The notes: generated from the sequence alone by a model not told the origin. A stretch of 64,000 bases of DNA from Paenibacillus sp. Root52 (GCF_001426865.1 NZ_LMFO01000012.1:311086-375085); one strand, 5' to 3'. Shown: positions 52,550 to 62,088, counted from the stretch's first letter. Program-made: numbers and translations.

Positions 52550-52569
52550 TTTGGCAGCATACTGCCAAA
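52550..52569 (+). promoter_or_regulatory. dapF: Hairpin overlapping the dapF ribosome binding site
   Basis: TTTGGCAG-CATA-CTGCCAAA is a perfect 8-bp stem with a four-base loop. Its last As begin the AAAGGAGTGGG binding site, so folding or protein binding here could affect dapF translation. Confidence 0.5.
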
Positions 52570-52586
52570 AGGAGTGGGAAGATAAT

Positions 52587-53420
52587 ATGGAATTTACGAA
52601 AATGCATGGACTAGGCAACGACTTTATCGTTGTATTTGGAGAACAGAAGCTTCCCGCAGACGCGCCAGAATTGGCTGTGAAATGGTGTAACCGATTTTTC
52701 GGAATTGGTGCGGATGGGCTCGTCTATATACTGCCTTCCGAGAAAGCAGATTTTCAGATGCGCATTATGAATTCAGACGGTTCCGAAGCCGAACAATGTG
52801 GTAATGCCATTCGATGTGTCGCAAAATATGTGTATGATCACGGTCATGTATCCGGTGAGAATATTACGATAGAGACGATTGGTGCAGGCGTACAACCGGT
52901 TAACCTTAACATTCGTGATGGTAAGGTAGAGACGGTTCGTGTGGATATGGGTGAGCCGATTTTGGACGGGCTTAAGGTTCCAACGACAGTGGATGCAAAT
53001 CCTGTGGTTGATCATTCCATTGAAGCGAATGGTCAACAATTTAAGTTTACCGCCGTATCCATGGGGAACCCACACGCTGTTATTTATGTAGAAGATGCTG
53101 TGAATTTTGATCTCTCAACATGGGGGCCACTGCTAGAGGTACATCCGATGTTCCCCAAAAAAATTAATGTGGAATTCGCCACTGTTCGTGACCGCGGTTA
53201 TGTAGATATGCGTGTATGGGAACGTGGAGCGGGGCCAACGCTGGCATGTGGAACAGGAGCCTGTGCAACACTCGTATCGTCAGTTCTGAACGGACATACC
53301 GACCGTACTGCTGTCGTTAGCCTCAAAGGTGGAGATTTGCACATTGAGTGGAATGAATCAGATAACCATGTTTATATGACAGGGCCTGCGGAAGTTGTTT
53401 TCAAAGGGATCACCTCATAA
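52587..53420 (+). CDS. dapF: Diaminopimelate epimerase
   Basis: This 277-residue enzyme converts LL- to meso-diaminopimelate for lysine and peptidoglycan. The two catalytic Cys are present, in AEQCGNAIRC and LACGTGACA. Other landmarks are FTKMHGLGNDFIVV, MRIMNSDGSEAE, SMGNPHAVI and RVWERGAGPT. The ATG at 52587 follows AAAGGAGTGGGAAG. It lies alone between terminators, inserted into the otherwise yloB-yloC gene order. Confidence 0.97.
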   Translation: MEFTKMHGLGNDFIVVFGEQKLPADAPELAVKWCNRFFGIGADGLVYILPSEKADFQMRIMNSDGSEAEQCGNAIRCVAKYVYDHGHVSGENITIETIGAGVQPVNLNIRDGKVETVRVDMGEPILDGLKVPTTVDANPVVDHSIEANGQQFKFTAVSMGNPHAVIYVEDAVNFDLSTWGPLLEVHPMFPKKINVEFATVRDRGYVDMRVWERGAGPTLACGTGACATLVSSVLNGHTDRTAVVSLKGGDLHIEWNESDNHVYMTGPAEVVFKGITS

Positions 53421-53435
53421 AATGAAGATTTAAGC

Positions 53436-53464
53436 CAAGAGAGGCCTGTGAGCCTCTCTTTTTG
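53436..53464 (+). terminator. Rho-independent terminator of dapF
   Basis: AAGAGAGGC pairs perfectly with GCCTCTCTT around CTGTGA, followed by T residues. Confidence 0.88.
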
Positions 53465-53487
53465 TATTGCAGAAATAGAAATTGGGT

Positions 53488-53538
53488 ATATATGTTCAGT
53501 CATACATTCCATGAGAACAGACAGAACAGAACATATAT
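53488..53538 (+). promoter_or_regulatory. 10-bp perfect inverted repeat before the MTHFR fusion gene
   Basis: ATATATGTTC (53488-53497) is matched by GAACATATAT (53529-53538) across 31 bases that contain several AGAAC-like direct repeats. It may be an operator pair or a leader hairpin. No SAM-box core is present. Confidence 0.4.
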
Positions 53539-53639
53539 CATCATAATTCCGGGAAAAAACCTGTGTTTTCCTTCGTTTTTTAGCGTTTTTTGTGTTACAT
53601 TAGTATGAAATTGATCACAGCCAGGCGGGGGGAAATGGG

Positions 53640-55529
53640 ATGAAGGCGGATTTACGGAGCGTAATGCAGGAGCGGGTTCTCGTGGGAGACGGGGCGATGG
53701 GAACATTCCTTTATCAAATGGGATTCCCGGTAGGTATTTCATATGAAGAGTTGAATTTAATTTCACCTGAAGTAGTGGCTGATGTACATCGTCGTTATCG
53801 AGATGCAGGGACAGAAATATTCGAGACGAACACATACTCTGCCAATTATGATAAGTTATCCAAGTTTGGCCTGGAGTCTAAGGTTGAGAGTGTGAACCGG
53901 GCTGGTGTGCGTATCGCCAAGGAAGTGGCAGGTAGCCAAGGTTATGTGCTTGGTGCTGTAGGTTCAATTCGCGGGGGGAAACGCACGAATGTATCTACAA
54001 GCGAGCTGAAACGCTTTTATGAGCAACAGATTTTTGCACTTCTTGACGAAGGAGTAGATGGTATTCTCCTTGAAACCTTCTATGATATCGAGGAGATGGA
54101 CATTGCCCTTCTGCAGACTCGTAAGCTGAGTGACCTGCCCGTAATTGGACAATTTGCGGTTGAGCATGTTGGTCATACACTGGATGGATATACAATGCCT
54201 GAGGCGTTCCGGATTATGCGTGAACAAGGTGCCGATGTGATTGGCTTCAACTGTCGCACAGGTCCTAACGGTATTATGCGTGCGATGGAAACGGTATCTG
54301 GCCGAATTGGTATTCCAATGTCCGTCTATCCTAATGCGGGAGCCGCGGATTACGTAGATGGTGAATTCCGTTATGGTGCAACTCCGGAGTACTTCGGTCA
54401 GACAGCAGTACAGTTTGCCGACTTGGGTGCTCGGATTATCGGTGGTTGCTGCGGAACAACGCCTGATCATATCGCTGCTATGGCTGGAGCCTTAGCCGAC
54501 TACCAAGCTGCTCCAATTGTCCAGCCTGACCTAACGGATCCCAAACCACGTATTGTCCTACATGAACATGTGGATGAGCGTGCTGGTCGTGGAGGACAAC
54601 CTACAATTGTTGATCTAGTGAAGCAACGTCATACGGTTATCGTTGAACTTGACCCACCACGTGATCTAGATATCGCTAAATTCATGAAAGGTGCCGAGGT
54701 ACTAAAGGCAGCAGGAGCTGACGCATTAACACTCGCTGACAACTCGCTTGCTGTTACCCGGATGAGTAATATGGCTCTGGGACATCTCGTTCAAGATCGC
54801 ACAGGACTGCGCCCGCTTGTGCATATCGCATGCCGGGATCGTAATCTCATCGGTACGCAATCCCACATGATGGGCTTTGATGCGCTCGGAATTAATCATG
54901 TGCTCGCCGTAACCGGAGATCCAGCCCGTTTCGGTGACCTCCCGGGTTCAAGCTCGGTATATGATCTAACTTCCTTCGAAATTATTCGAATGATCAAGCA
55001 ACTGAACGATGGTGTAGCTTTCTCGGGTAAACCACTCAAGCAAAAAGCGGGGTTCGTAATTGGAGCCGCATTCAATCCAAACGTGAAACATCTGGACAAA
55101 GCCGTTCAACGTTTGGAGAAAAAGATTGCCTCCGGCGCTGATTACATCATGACCCAGCCGATTTACGATCCACAATTAATTGTCGCAATGCATGAAGCAA
55201 CCAAACATCTGGAAATCCCTATTTTCGTTGGCGTAATGCCGCTCGCAAGTGGACGAAATGCGGAATATCTCCATAACGAGGTACCGGGAATTCAGCTGTC
55301 GGATGAAGTGCGGTCACGCATGGCTGGTTTGGAAGGCGAAGAAGGCCGCGCGATGGGCGTGAAAATCGCCAAGGAACTATTGGATGTAGCCACCATGTAT
55401 TTTAAAGGCATCTATCTAATGACGCCATTTATGTTCTACAACATGACGGCGGAACTTACGCAATATGTGTGGGAGAAGTCAGAGCACCAATGTCCTACTT
55501 GTTTCAACCCTAATAATCAATTACAATAG
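53640..55529 (+). CDS. yitJ: Bifunctional homocysteine S-methyltransferase / methylenetetrahydrofolate reductase (YitJ-like)
   Basis: This 629-residue fusion starts with a homocysteine S-methyltransferase domain (residues 1-290): VGDGAMGTFLYQMG, FETNTYSAN, and zinc ligands in GFNCRTGP and GGCCGTTP. From about residue 330 a MTHFR domain follows: VELDPPRDLD, RDRNLIGTQS, VTGDPARFGD, IMTQPIYDP and FVGVMPLAS. It can both make methyl-THF and transfer a methyl group to homocysteine, like B. subtilis YitJ. The ATG follows GGGGGGAAATGGG. The yloC gene starts 19 bases after the stop, so they are probably co-transcribed. Confidence 0.94.
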   Translation: MKADLRSVMQERVLVGDGAMGTFLYQMGFPVGISYEELNLISPEVVADVHRRYRDAGTEIFETNTYSANYDKLSKFGLESKVESVNRAGVRIAKEVAGSQGYVLGAVGSIRGGKRTNVSTSELKRFYEQQIFALLDEGVDGILLETFYDIEEMDIALLQTRKLSDLPVIGQFAVEHVGHTLDGYTMPEAFRIMREQGADVIGFNCRTGPNGIMRAMETVSGRIGIPMSVYPNAGAADYVDGEFRYGATPEYFGQTAVQFADLGARIIGGCCGTTPDHIAAMAGALADYQAAPIVQPDLTDPKPRIVLHEHVDERAGRGGQPTIVDLVKQRHTVIVELDPPRDLDIAKFMKGAEVLKAAGADALTLADNSLAVTRMSNMALGHLVQDRTGLRPLVHIACRDRNLIGTQSHMMGFDALGINHVLAVTGDPARFGDLPGSSSVYDLTSFEIIRMIKQLNDGVAFSGKPLKQKAGFVIGAAFNPNVKHLDKAVQRLEKKIASGADYIMTQPIYDPQLIVAMHEATKHLEIPIFVGVMPLASGRNAEYLHNEVPGIQLSDEVRSRMAGLEGEEGRAMGVKIAKELLDVATMYFKGIYLMTPFMFYNMTAELTQYVWEKSEHQCPTCFNPNNQLQ

Positions 55530-55548
55530 TGTAACGGATGTGATGCCG

Positions 55549-56448
55549 ATGTCATTCAGTATGACCGGATACGGTCAATCCGCTTTTCATTTTGGCGGCT
55601 ATAAGGTACAGTTGGAAGTCAAATCGGTCAATCATCGTTATTGTGAAGTGATGATGCGTCTACCGAAAGAGTGGACATGTTATGAAGACGGATTGAGGAA
55701 AATCGTACAGGGCCGTTTGAAACGCGGGCGGATTGATGTTTATGTAATGAAAGAAAAAGATGAAGACCAGGCTCTCCCTGCCATGCTCAATGAGCAGGCG
55801 GTTAGAGCCTATCTGCAGGCTGCAGAGCAGTTGGAGACCCGGTATGGGATGCAGGGCAAGCCGACCATTATGGACATACTTTCGTTGCCAGATGTCATGG
55901 TTCATTCGGAAGGGGTTAATCTCCTGACGGAAGAACAGAAGGACGAGTGGGAACGTGTTCTGCAGGAGGGACTTGAAGAAGCTCTGTCCGGTCTGGAACA
56001 GATGCGCGCTCGCGAGGGTCTTCATCTGGCCAGTGACCTGGAACGACGAATGAGTCGTCTGGAGTCACTGCATACCGAGATGCTTACTCTTGCACCTACT
56101 GTGGTAAGTGATTACCGCAACAAGCTAAGACAAAGGCTTACGGAAATGCAGGAAGAAGGCTCTTTCCCTTTTGATGAGCATAAATTGGGTATGGAAATTG
56201 CTGTGTTTGCCGATCGTTCTAACATAGAAGAAGAGCTTACGCGTTTACTCAGTCACTTTGGACAGAGCAGGGAACTGCTGAAGAGTGATGAACCTGTGGG
56301 ACGCAAGCTGGACTTTCTTATTCAAGAGATGAATCGTGAAGTTAACACGATTGGATCAAAAGCCAACCATTTGGCTCTAGTGAACCGTGTTGTCGAGATG
56401 AAGGCGGAACTGGAGAAAATTCGTGAGCAAGCAGCGAATATCGAATGA
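55549..56448 (+). CDS. yloC: YicC/YloC family endoribonuclease
   Basis: This 299-residue helical protein matches the YicC/YloC family: SMTGYGQ at the start, VEVKSVNHRYCE-type segment near residue 24, RLPKEWTCYEDGLRK, LKRGRIDVYV, then the C-terminal EEELTRLLSHFGQ, GRKLDFLIQEMNREVNTIGSKAN. Family members are endoribonucleases that act on structured RNA. The ATG at 55549 is preferred over the one at 55543 because it follows GGATGTGAT at a usual spacing and gives MSFSMTGYG. It opens the conserved run yloC-remA-gmk-rpoZ. Confidence 0.93.
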   Translation: MSFSMTGYGQSAFHFGGYKVQLEVKSVNHRYCEVMMRLPKEWTCYEDGLRKIVQGRLKRGRIDVYVMKEKDEDQALPAMLNEQAVRAYLQAAEQLETRYGMQGKPTIMDILSLPDVMVHSEGVNLLTEEQKDEWERVLQEGLEEALSGLEQMRAREGLHLASDLERRMSRLESLHTEMLTLAPTVVSDYRNKLRQRLTEMQEEGSFPFDEHKLGMEIAVFADRSNIEEELTRLLSHFGQSRELLKSDEPVGRKLDFLIQEMNREVNTIGSKANHLALVNRVVEMKAELEKIREQAANIE

Positions 56449-56499
56449 ACGGTCATATTTCGGCAGAAGAGTCGCATGTATAGGGGGAAGAACCTGATT

Positions 56500-56760
56500 A
56501 TGGCAATCAAACTCATTAACATTGGATTCGGTAACATCGTATCGGCGAACCGGATTATATCCATCGTAAGCCCGGAATCGGCGCCGATCAAGAGGATTAT
56601 ACAAGAGGCAAGAGACCGTCATATGCTGATTGATGCAACGTATGGAAGACGTACTCGTGCCGTAATTATTACGGATAGTGATCATGTCATTCTGTCTGCG
56701 GTACAGCCAGAAACGGTTGCCCATCGTCTTTCTTCGAAAGATGATGATAACGACGAATAA
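56500..56760 (+). CDS. remA: Extracellular matrix regulator RemA
   Basis: This 86-residue DNA-binding protein matches RemA (YlzA): [19 protein letters not shown], then [19 protein letters not shown], and the [20 protein letters not shown] segment. In B. subtilis RemA forms rings that bind DNA and activate biofilm matrix and osmoprotection genes. The ATG at 56500 follows GGGGGAAG. It lies between yloC and gmk exactly as in B. subtilis, and gmk starts 13 bases after its stop. Confidence 0.95.
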   Translation: MAIKLINIGFGNIVSANRIISIVSPESAPIKRIIQEARDRHMLIDATYGRRTRAVIITDSDHVILSAVQPETVAHRLSSKDDDNDE

Positions 56761-56773
56761 AATGGAGTGTAAT

Positions 56774-57346
56774 ATGTCTAAGGGATTACTGATAGTGTTG
56801 TCCGGCCCATCTGGGGTCGGGAAGGGTACAGTATGCAGCGCGCTGCGCAAACGGGTGCCGAATTTGACTTATTCCGTATCGGCAACAACCCGCCAGCCTC
56901 GTCTGGGTGAAGAGCATGGAGTCAACTACTTCTTCCATTCGCATGATGAGTTTCTAAGTATGATTGCTGAAGATCAACTGCTGGAACATGCAGAATATGT
57001 TGGCAACTATTATGGAACTCCGCGTGATTTTGTGGAGAAAACAATTAACGAAGGCCGGGACATCATTCTTGAGATTGAAGTCCAAGGTGCGTTAAAAGTA
57101 AAAGAAAAGTTCCCGGAAGGGATCTTTGTGTTTCTACTTCCTCCTTCTTTGGACGAGCTTAAAGATCGCATTCAAGGCCGCGGTACGGAAAGTCAGGCAA
57201 CAATTGACCACCGGATGTCCGTTGCTGTAGATGAGATCAGCTTATTGGAGCAGTATGATTACGCAGTTGTTAATGATGAAATTGATTTGGCGTGTAAACG
57301 AATAGAAAGCATCATTATCGCCGAACATTGTAAGATCAATAAATAA
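56774..57346 (+). CDS. gmk: Guanylate kinase
   Basis: This 190-residue P-loop kinase makes GDP from GMP and ATP. The Walker A is [10 protein letters not shown], followed by the GMP-binding [21 protein letters not shown] and the [10 protein letters not shown] loop. The lid and Arg residues ([13 protein letters not shown]) are intact. The ATG at 56774 follows AATGGAG. An earlier in-frame start lies inside remA. Confidence 0.97.
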   Translation: MSKGLLIVLSGPSGVGKGTVCSALRKRVPNLTYSVSATTRQPRLGEEHGVNYFFHSHDEFLSMIAEDQLLEHAEYVGNYYGTPRDFVEKTINEGRDIILEIEVQGALKVKEKFPEGIFVFLLPPSLDELKDRIQGRGTESQATIDHRMSVAVDEISLLEQYDYAVVNDEIDLACKRIESIIIAEHCKINK

Positions 57347-57575
57347 TCTCTTTTACCGCAGCAACATGCGATATTCCACACGACTACAGTCATAGGATAT
57401 ATAGATAAAGAACGCGTTCGTGAGGATGACGGATACAGACTGGACTGTGTAGGTGCATGTTCGAATTAATCGTGGTGTTTTCATTACCGTGAAAATGATC
57501 TATTTGAACAGCCTCTTGAAGTTCGGTCTGGCGGTGAAGGGTGACTATACTAATGTGAAGAGGTGTTTTGTAACT

Positions 57576-57791
57576 ATGCTGTATCCTTCTATTGATGAAA
57601 TGATGAACAAAGTCGACAGCAAGTATTCTCTTGTTGTTGCTGCTTCTCGCCGGGCTAGACAACTTCGTGAAGGCGAAAAATCCGATCTGAGAAATGCAAA
57701 ATCCAATAAACAGGTTGGCGTTGCGCTTGAAGAGATTTATGGTGACTTGCTCGTTGTCATCAAAGGACAGGACGAAGAAGAGGAAGAGTAA
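57576..57791 (+). CDS. rpoZ: RNA polymerase omega subunit
   Basis: This 71-residue protein matches RpoZ: YPSIDEMMNKVDSKYSLVVAASRRARQL, then NKQVGVALEEIYGDLL and an acidic tail of Asp/Glu. Omega binds the beta-prime subunit and helps polymerase assembly. The ATG at 57576 follows GAAGAGGTG at a somewhat long spacing. The 229 bases between gmk and rpoZ are unusually long for this operon and hold a TTTTCA/TGAAAA hairpin near 57480 but no gene. Confidence 0.93.
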   Translation: MLYPSIDEMMNKVDSKYSLVVAASRRARQLREGEKSDLRNAKSNKQVGVALEEIYGDLLVVIKGQDEEEEE

Positions 57792-57841
57792 GCCGTCAGC
57801 GGCTGCTCTTCAACTGCATACGGCGTAAGCCGGATTTATTT

Positions 57842-57867
57842 GACAACCGCGAGGTTGTTATTTTTTT
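57842..57867 (+). terminator. Rho-independent terminator after rpoZ
   Basis: ACAACC pairs with GGTTGT around GCGA, followed by A and seven T residues. It probably ends the yloC-remA-gmk-rpoZ transcript. Confidence 0.82.
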
Positions 57868-57902
57868 CTCTATTGAATTCTTCTTATAAGGAACCAAAGG
57901 TA

Positions 57903-58076
57903 CGTGTTCAAAAAGGTCGGTTTTCAGTACCGAGAAGATGGGATGAAGGTAGAAATGGAGTAGCGGAGCGTAGGCCAAACTACGTGAGCAACGGACATTT
58001 CGGCTGAATCCCATCTTCGACGCTGAGATGCCTCCAGGCATCCTTCGTAATCAAAAGCGGACTTTTTGAACAACCT
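57903..58076 (+). repeat. Full copy of a palindrome-ended, MITE-like intergenic repeat
   Basis: The left end TGTTCAAAAAGGTCGGTTTT is repeated in inverted form at the right end (AAAAGCGGACTTTTTGAACA), and the symmetry extends inward to AAGATGGGAT against ATCCCATCTT. The interior has small hairpins (CGTAG-GCCAAA-CTACG; ATGCCT-CC-AGGCAT) and no coding frame of note. It sits between the rpoZ terminator and coaBC. No clear target-site duplication is visible. Three decayed relatives occur in this window. Confidence 0.72.
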
Positions 58077-58142
58077 CTAAAGGGATGACAAGATAGATTC
58101 CTATTCATCGTTTATATGTCGCATAGACTGGGGGAAATTAAC

Positions 58143-59429
58143 ATGTTGAACGGCAAAAAGATCGTGCTTGGAGTCACAGGAGGCATCGCTGCTTACAAAG
58201 CAGCAACACTATGCAGTAGACTTGTGCAAAGAGGAGCGGATGTTCATGTTATCATGACGGAATCTGCTAAACAGTTTATTACGGAGTTAACACTGCAAAC
58301 CTTGACGCGCAATGTTGTATATAGCGATACGTTTGATGAGCGCGAACCATCGGTTGTTTCACATATTCATTTGGCTGATCTCGCCGATCTTGTATTGGTA
58401 GCTCCAGCTACCGCGAATGTGATTGCGAAGATGGCACATGGTATGGCGGATGATATGTTATCCACCACGCTCCTAGCTACTACTGCTCCAGTAATGATTG
58501 CACCGGCTATGAATGTTCATATGTATGATCACCCGGCTGTGCAACATAACATGAACCTATTAGTCCAGCGTGGAACGTTAATGATTGAGCCAAGCGAAGG
58601 ACAATTGGCCTGTGGTTATGTAGGCAAAGGAAGGCTGGAAGAGCCAGACACAATCGTTGACGTGGTTGAACAATTTTTTGCGAATAAAGCGAGTGGTAAC
58701 AATACTGGACACGTCTCTTATGTTTCGGCACCAGCAACCGAGCAAACGACTACACAAACGGCTACAGAAGCACGGCTATTAACAGGAAAAAAAGTCGTTG
58801 TCACAGCGGGAGGTACCATTGAACGTATTGACCCAGTTCGCTACATTACGAATGACTCTTCAGGCAAGATGGGCTTTGCAGTTGCGGCTATAGCGCAGGA
58901 GCTTGGAGCTGAAGTTACACTCATCATGGGCAATACACAGGTCAGCCCACCCGCGAATGTACAGGTGATTCGGGTGCTGTCTGCTGATGAAATGTATGAT
59001 GCTGTCCTAAGCCAATGGAATGAAGCAGATATTGTAGTGAAGGCAGCGGCTGTGGCTGATTATCGTCCTAAGGAAACTTATAAGGAAAAGATGAAGAAAA
59101 CTGGCGATACATTATCGCTTGAACTTATTAAAAATATAGATATTCTCGAAACATTAGGGAAGCAGAAAACCCATCAATTTCTGATCGGTTTTGCAGCAGA
59201 GACGAATGATATTGAACGGTATGCACGAGAAAAACTGGAACGGAAAAACTGTGATCTGATCGTAGCCAATGATGTCACCCGTGCAGGTGTAGGATTTGGA
59301 ACAGATACCAATGCGGTGAACATTTATGACCGTGAGGGTTTGGTAGAAGAGCTTCAGGTAATGGCCAAGGAAGACGTGGCACGCCAGTTGCTTTCAATTG
59401 CGGCGGAGCGCATTGCCGGGAGGAATTAA
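58143..59429 (+). CDS. coaBC: Bifunctional phosphopantothenoylcysteine decarboxylase / phosphopantothenate-cysteine ligase
   Basis: This 428-residue enzyme makes 4'-phosphopantetheine in CoA synthesis. The N-terminal CoaC half has GVTGGIAAYKAA, the catalytic His in SHIHLADLADL, the PAMN motif and Cys in LACGYVGKGR. After a Thr-rich linker (residues 185-210) the CoaB half has VVTAGGTIERIDPVRYITN, SSGKMGFAVA and AAAVADYRPKE with the conserved Lys residues. The ATG follows GGGGGAAATT. The priA gene begins one base after its stop, so they are coupled. Confidence 0.96.
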   Translation: MLNGKKIVLGVTGGIAAYKAATLCSRLVQRGADVHVIMTESAKQFITELTLQTLTRNVVYSDTFDEREPSVVSHIHLADLADLVLVAPATANVIAKMAHGMADDMLSTTLLATTAPVMIAPAMNVHMYDHPAVQHNMNLLVQRGTLMIEPSEGQLACGYVGKGRLEEPDTIVDVVEQFFANKASGNNTGHVSYVSAPATEQTTTQTATEARLLTGKKVVVTAGGTIERIDPVRYITNDSSGKMGFAVAAIAQELGAEVTLIMGNTQVSPPANVQVIRVLSADEMYDAVLSQWNEADIVVKAAAVADYRPKETYKEKMKKTGDTLSLELIKNIDILETLGKQKTHQFLIGFAAETNDIERYAREKLERKNCDLIVANDVTRAGVGFGTDTNAVNIYDREGLVEELQVMAKEDVARQLLSIAAERIAGRN

Positions 59430-59430
59430 T

Positions 59431-61980
59431 ATGGAGATCGCCAAGGTTATTGTCGATGTTCCTGTGAAGGAAACCGACCGACCTTTTGATTATCTTGTGC
59501 CAGAATCGATGCGAGAATGGATCGAAATTGGCAGTCGGGTAGGTGTACCTTTTGGACATCGGACGGTGCAGGGATTCGTCGTTGATCTCGTACCTCGCAC
59601 TGGAAATGAGACATTTAAGCTCAAGCCTGTTCAGGAGCTGCTGGATATTGTTCCGCCTTTGTCCAAAGATCTGGTGGAACTAGCAGAATGGATGAGTGAT
59701 CGTTATGCGAGCAATCGCATTCTATCTCTACAAGTGATGGTACCCACAGCTTTAAAAGGGAAAGCGGAGCGTTACATCTCTATTGGAGATGCACTCGATG
59801 CTAAGACGGCGAGTTCGTCGCCGAATGAAGAGGTTCTTTTTGTGTGGGGAGAAGAATCAACTACGGAGAAGGTACAGCAGGATATCATTCGATTCGTACA
59901 AAGCCGTGGACAAGTCCCTCTTCAACAGCTAAGTCGAAAGTACCCTAATCATGCACCCTTGATCAAAAAACTGCTCCTAGGTGGCATATTGTTAGAAAGC
60001 CAGGCCATCAAGGATAAAATGGGCAAAAAGACGATGAAGTCTGTGGATCTTGCGGTTGACACGATGGCAGCACAAGAAGCACTTGATGCATTCCCAGCGA
60101 AGGCGCAGCGTCAGAAGGAAGTATTGTCCTTTTTGCTCGAGATGAAAGAACTGTTGCCTATGCCAATGAAGGAATTGTTGTCAACGCTTCAGGTATCTGC
60201 GGCTACTGTCAAAGGACTGGAAGAGAAGGGATTACTCGTAACAGAGGACGTTGAAGTCTTTCGTGATCCTTATCAGGGCAGACAGTTTCGGGCGACCGAA
60301 CCGCTCTTGCTCACACCGGAACAACAACATGTGTATGATAGCATCAACGGTAGACTACTGGAGAGACGCCACGGCGTCTTTTTGCTTCATGGTGTAACGG
60401 GAAGTGGCAAAACGGAAGTCTATCTGCAAACGATACAACAGTGCATTGATCAGGATCGTCAAGCCATAGTGCTTGTACCCGAAATTGCCCTGACTCCTCA
60501 AATGGTTGAGCGTTTTAAAGGGCGCTTTGGGGATCAAGTCGCGGTCATGCACAGTCGTCTGTCAGGTGGGGAGCGTTACGATGAATGGCGTAAAATTAGA
60601 GAGGGTCAGGTCAAGGTAGCGATTGGCGCACGATCAGCGGTATTTGCACCGTTCAGCCGTCTTGGATTAATTATTATGGATGAGGAGCATGAGACCTCTT
60701 ATAAGCAGGAGGAAACACCAAAATATCATGCTCGTGATGTTGCGGTAAAAAGAGCTCAGCAGCACCAGGCCGTTGTGGTTCTTGGTTCTGCGACGCCTTC
60801 GCTAGAAAGTTATTACGCTGCTCGCTCTCAAAGTAATGATGAATTCGCGCCACTCCTGCTAGAGATGCCCACTCGGGCGCTTGGTAATAACCTACCTGAT
60901 GTACGTATTATTGATATGCGTGAGGAACTTAAGGACGGCAATCGTTCGATGTTCAGCCGGGCGTTACACAAAGGTCTGGAGGAACGCTTGGAACGTGGAG
61001 AACAAACGGTGCTGCTTCTAAACCGCCGCGGATACTCTACTTTTGTGATGTGCCGAAGTTGTGGTTATGTAGCCGGTTGCCCAGAGTGTGATATTTCTCT
61101 GACGTACCATCAACGATCTAATAATCTTCGTTGTCACTATTGTGGTTATGCGGAAGCGGCTCCGGAAGTATGTCCGGATTGCGGAAGTGAACACATTCGA
61201 TATTTTGGAACAGGGACTCAGCGTGTAGAGGAAGAGCTTGCTAAGTTATTCCCCGGAATTCGCGTCATTCGGATGGATGTGGATACAACAACAGAGAAGG
61301 GTTCACACGAGAAGTTGCTGAAACAGTTTCGGGAGAAGAAGGCGGATGTCCTACTGGGTACACAGATGGTCGCTAAAGGGCTGGACTTCCCAGATGTGAC
61401 GCTGGTAGGGGTCATTACGGCCGATTCGGCATTAAATTTACCTGATTTCCGAGCTGCGGAAAAAACATTCCAGCTGCTGACTCAAGTTGCCGGCAGGGCA
61501 GGACGACATCAGCTTCCAGGTGAAGTTTTTGTGCAATCTTATACGCCAGAGCACTACTCGATCGGTCATGCTAGTCAGCACGATTATGTATCGTTTGTAC
61601 GTGAAGAATTGCTGCATCGACGTAATCTTCAATATCCGCCATACTGTCGGCTCATTCTGGTGACTTTTTCACACGAGCAACTACCGGTACTGATCCGGCT
61701 TGCTGAAAACTACACCCGAATGTTAAAAGAACGTGCAAACGCAGCAGGGTGGTTAGGAAGTATGGATCGTTTCAGCAACGAAGCCTTTGACGTACTCGGG
61801 CCTGTAGCCTCGCCGATTCCTCGGATCAAGAATAGATACAGATTCCAATGTATGATAAAATGGCGTGGGGATGTAGACGCTATTGGGCTCGCTCTAGCGA
61901 CAGCTCGGCGCATGGACGATGATGTGCAAGCGCAGAAGTTGCTAATTAGTCTTGATGTAGACCCGCAAATGTTAATGTGA
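59431..61980 (+). CDS. priA: Primosomal protein PriA (replication restart helicase)
   Basis: This 849-residue helicase restarts stalled forks. The N-terminal 3'-DNA-binding domain begins IAKVIVDVPVKETDRPFDY. The helicase core has Walker A TGSGKTE (about 323), DEEH (417), and the zinc site from about residue 541 (CRSCGYVAGC, PECD, CHYCGY, CPDCGS). GTQMVAKGLDFP and QVAGRAGR follow. Its ATG follows GGGAGGAATTAAT. It is the usual neighbour of coaBC in Bacilli, followed by def and fmt. Confidence 0.97.
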   Translation: MEIAKVIVDVPVKETDRPFDYLVPESMREWIEIGSRVGVPFGHRTVQGFVVDLVPRTGNETFKLKPVQELLDIVPPLSKDLVELAEWMSDRYASNRILSLQVMVPTALKGKAERYISIGDALDAKTASSSPNEEVLFVWGEESTTEKVQQDIIRFVQSRGQVPLQQLSRKYPNHAPLIKKLLLGGILLESQAIKDKMGKKTMKSVDLAVDTMAAQEALDAFPAKAQRQKEVLSFLLEMKELLPMPMKELLSTLQVSAATVKGLEEKGLLVTEDVEVFRDPYQGRQFRATEPLLLTPEQQHVYDSINGRLLERRHGVFLLHGVTGSGKTEVYLQTIQQCIDQDRQAIVLVPEIALTPQMVERFKGRFGDQVAVMHSRLSGGERYDEWRKIREGQVKVAIGARSAVFAPFSRLGLIIMDEEHETSYKQEETPKYHARDVAVKRAQQHQAVVVLGSATPSLESYYAARSQSNDEFAPLLLEMPTRALGNNLPDVRIIDMREELKDGNRSMFSRALHKGLEERLERGEQTVLLLNRRGYSTFVMCRSCGYVAGCPECDISLTYHQRSNNLRCHYCGYAEAAPEVCPDCGSEHIRYFGTGTQRVEEELAKLFPGIRVIRMDVDTTTEKGSHEKLLKQFREKKADVLLGTQMVAKGLDFPDVTLVGVITADSALNLPDFRAAEKTFQLLTQVAGRAGRHQLPGEVFVQSYTPEHYSIGHASQHDYVSFVREELLHRRNLQYPPYCRLILVTFSHEQLPVLIRLAENYTRMLKERANAAGWLGSMDRFSNEAFDVLGPVASPIPRIKNRYRFQCMIKWRGDVDAIGLALATARRMDDDVQAQKLLISLDVDPQMLM

Positions 61981-62088
61981 ACAGGCGGTATAAACATAGA
62001 TTAGTAAAAACATGCATCGTAGCTGGAGATATAACTACACAGCTTGATGTTTTGAAATTATGATGAGGATTAGGAAGGTGCTTACAAC

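Noticed and set aside
53465..53639. SAM-I riboswitch before the homocysteine methyltransferase/MTHFR gene
   Set aside because: The conserved core segments are absent and the interval is too short after the dapF terminator.
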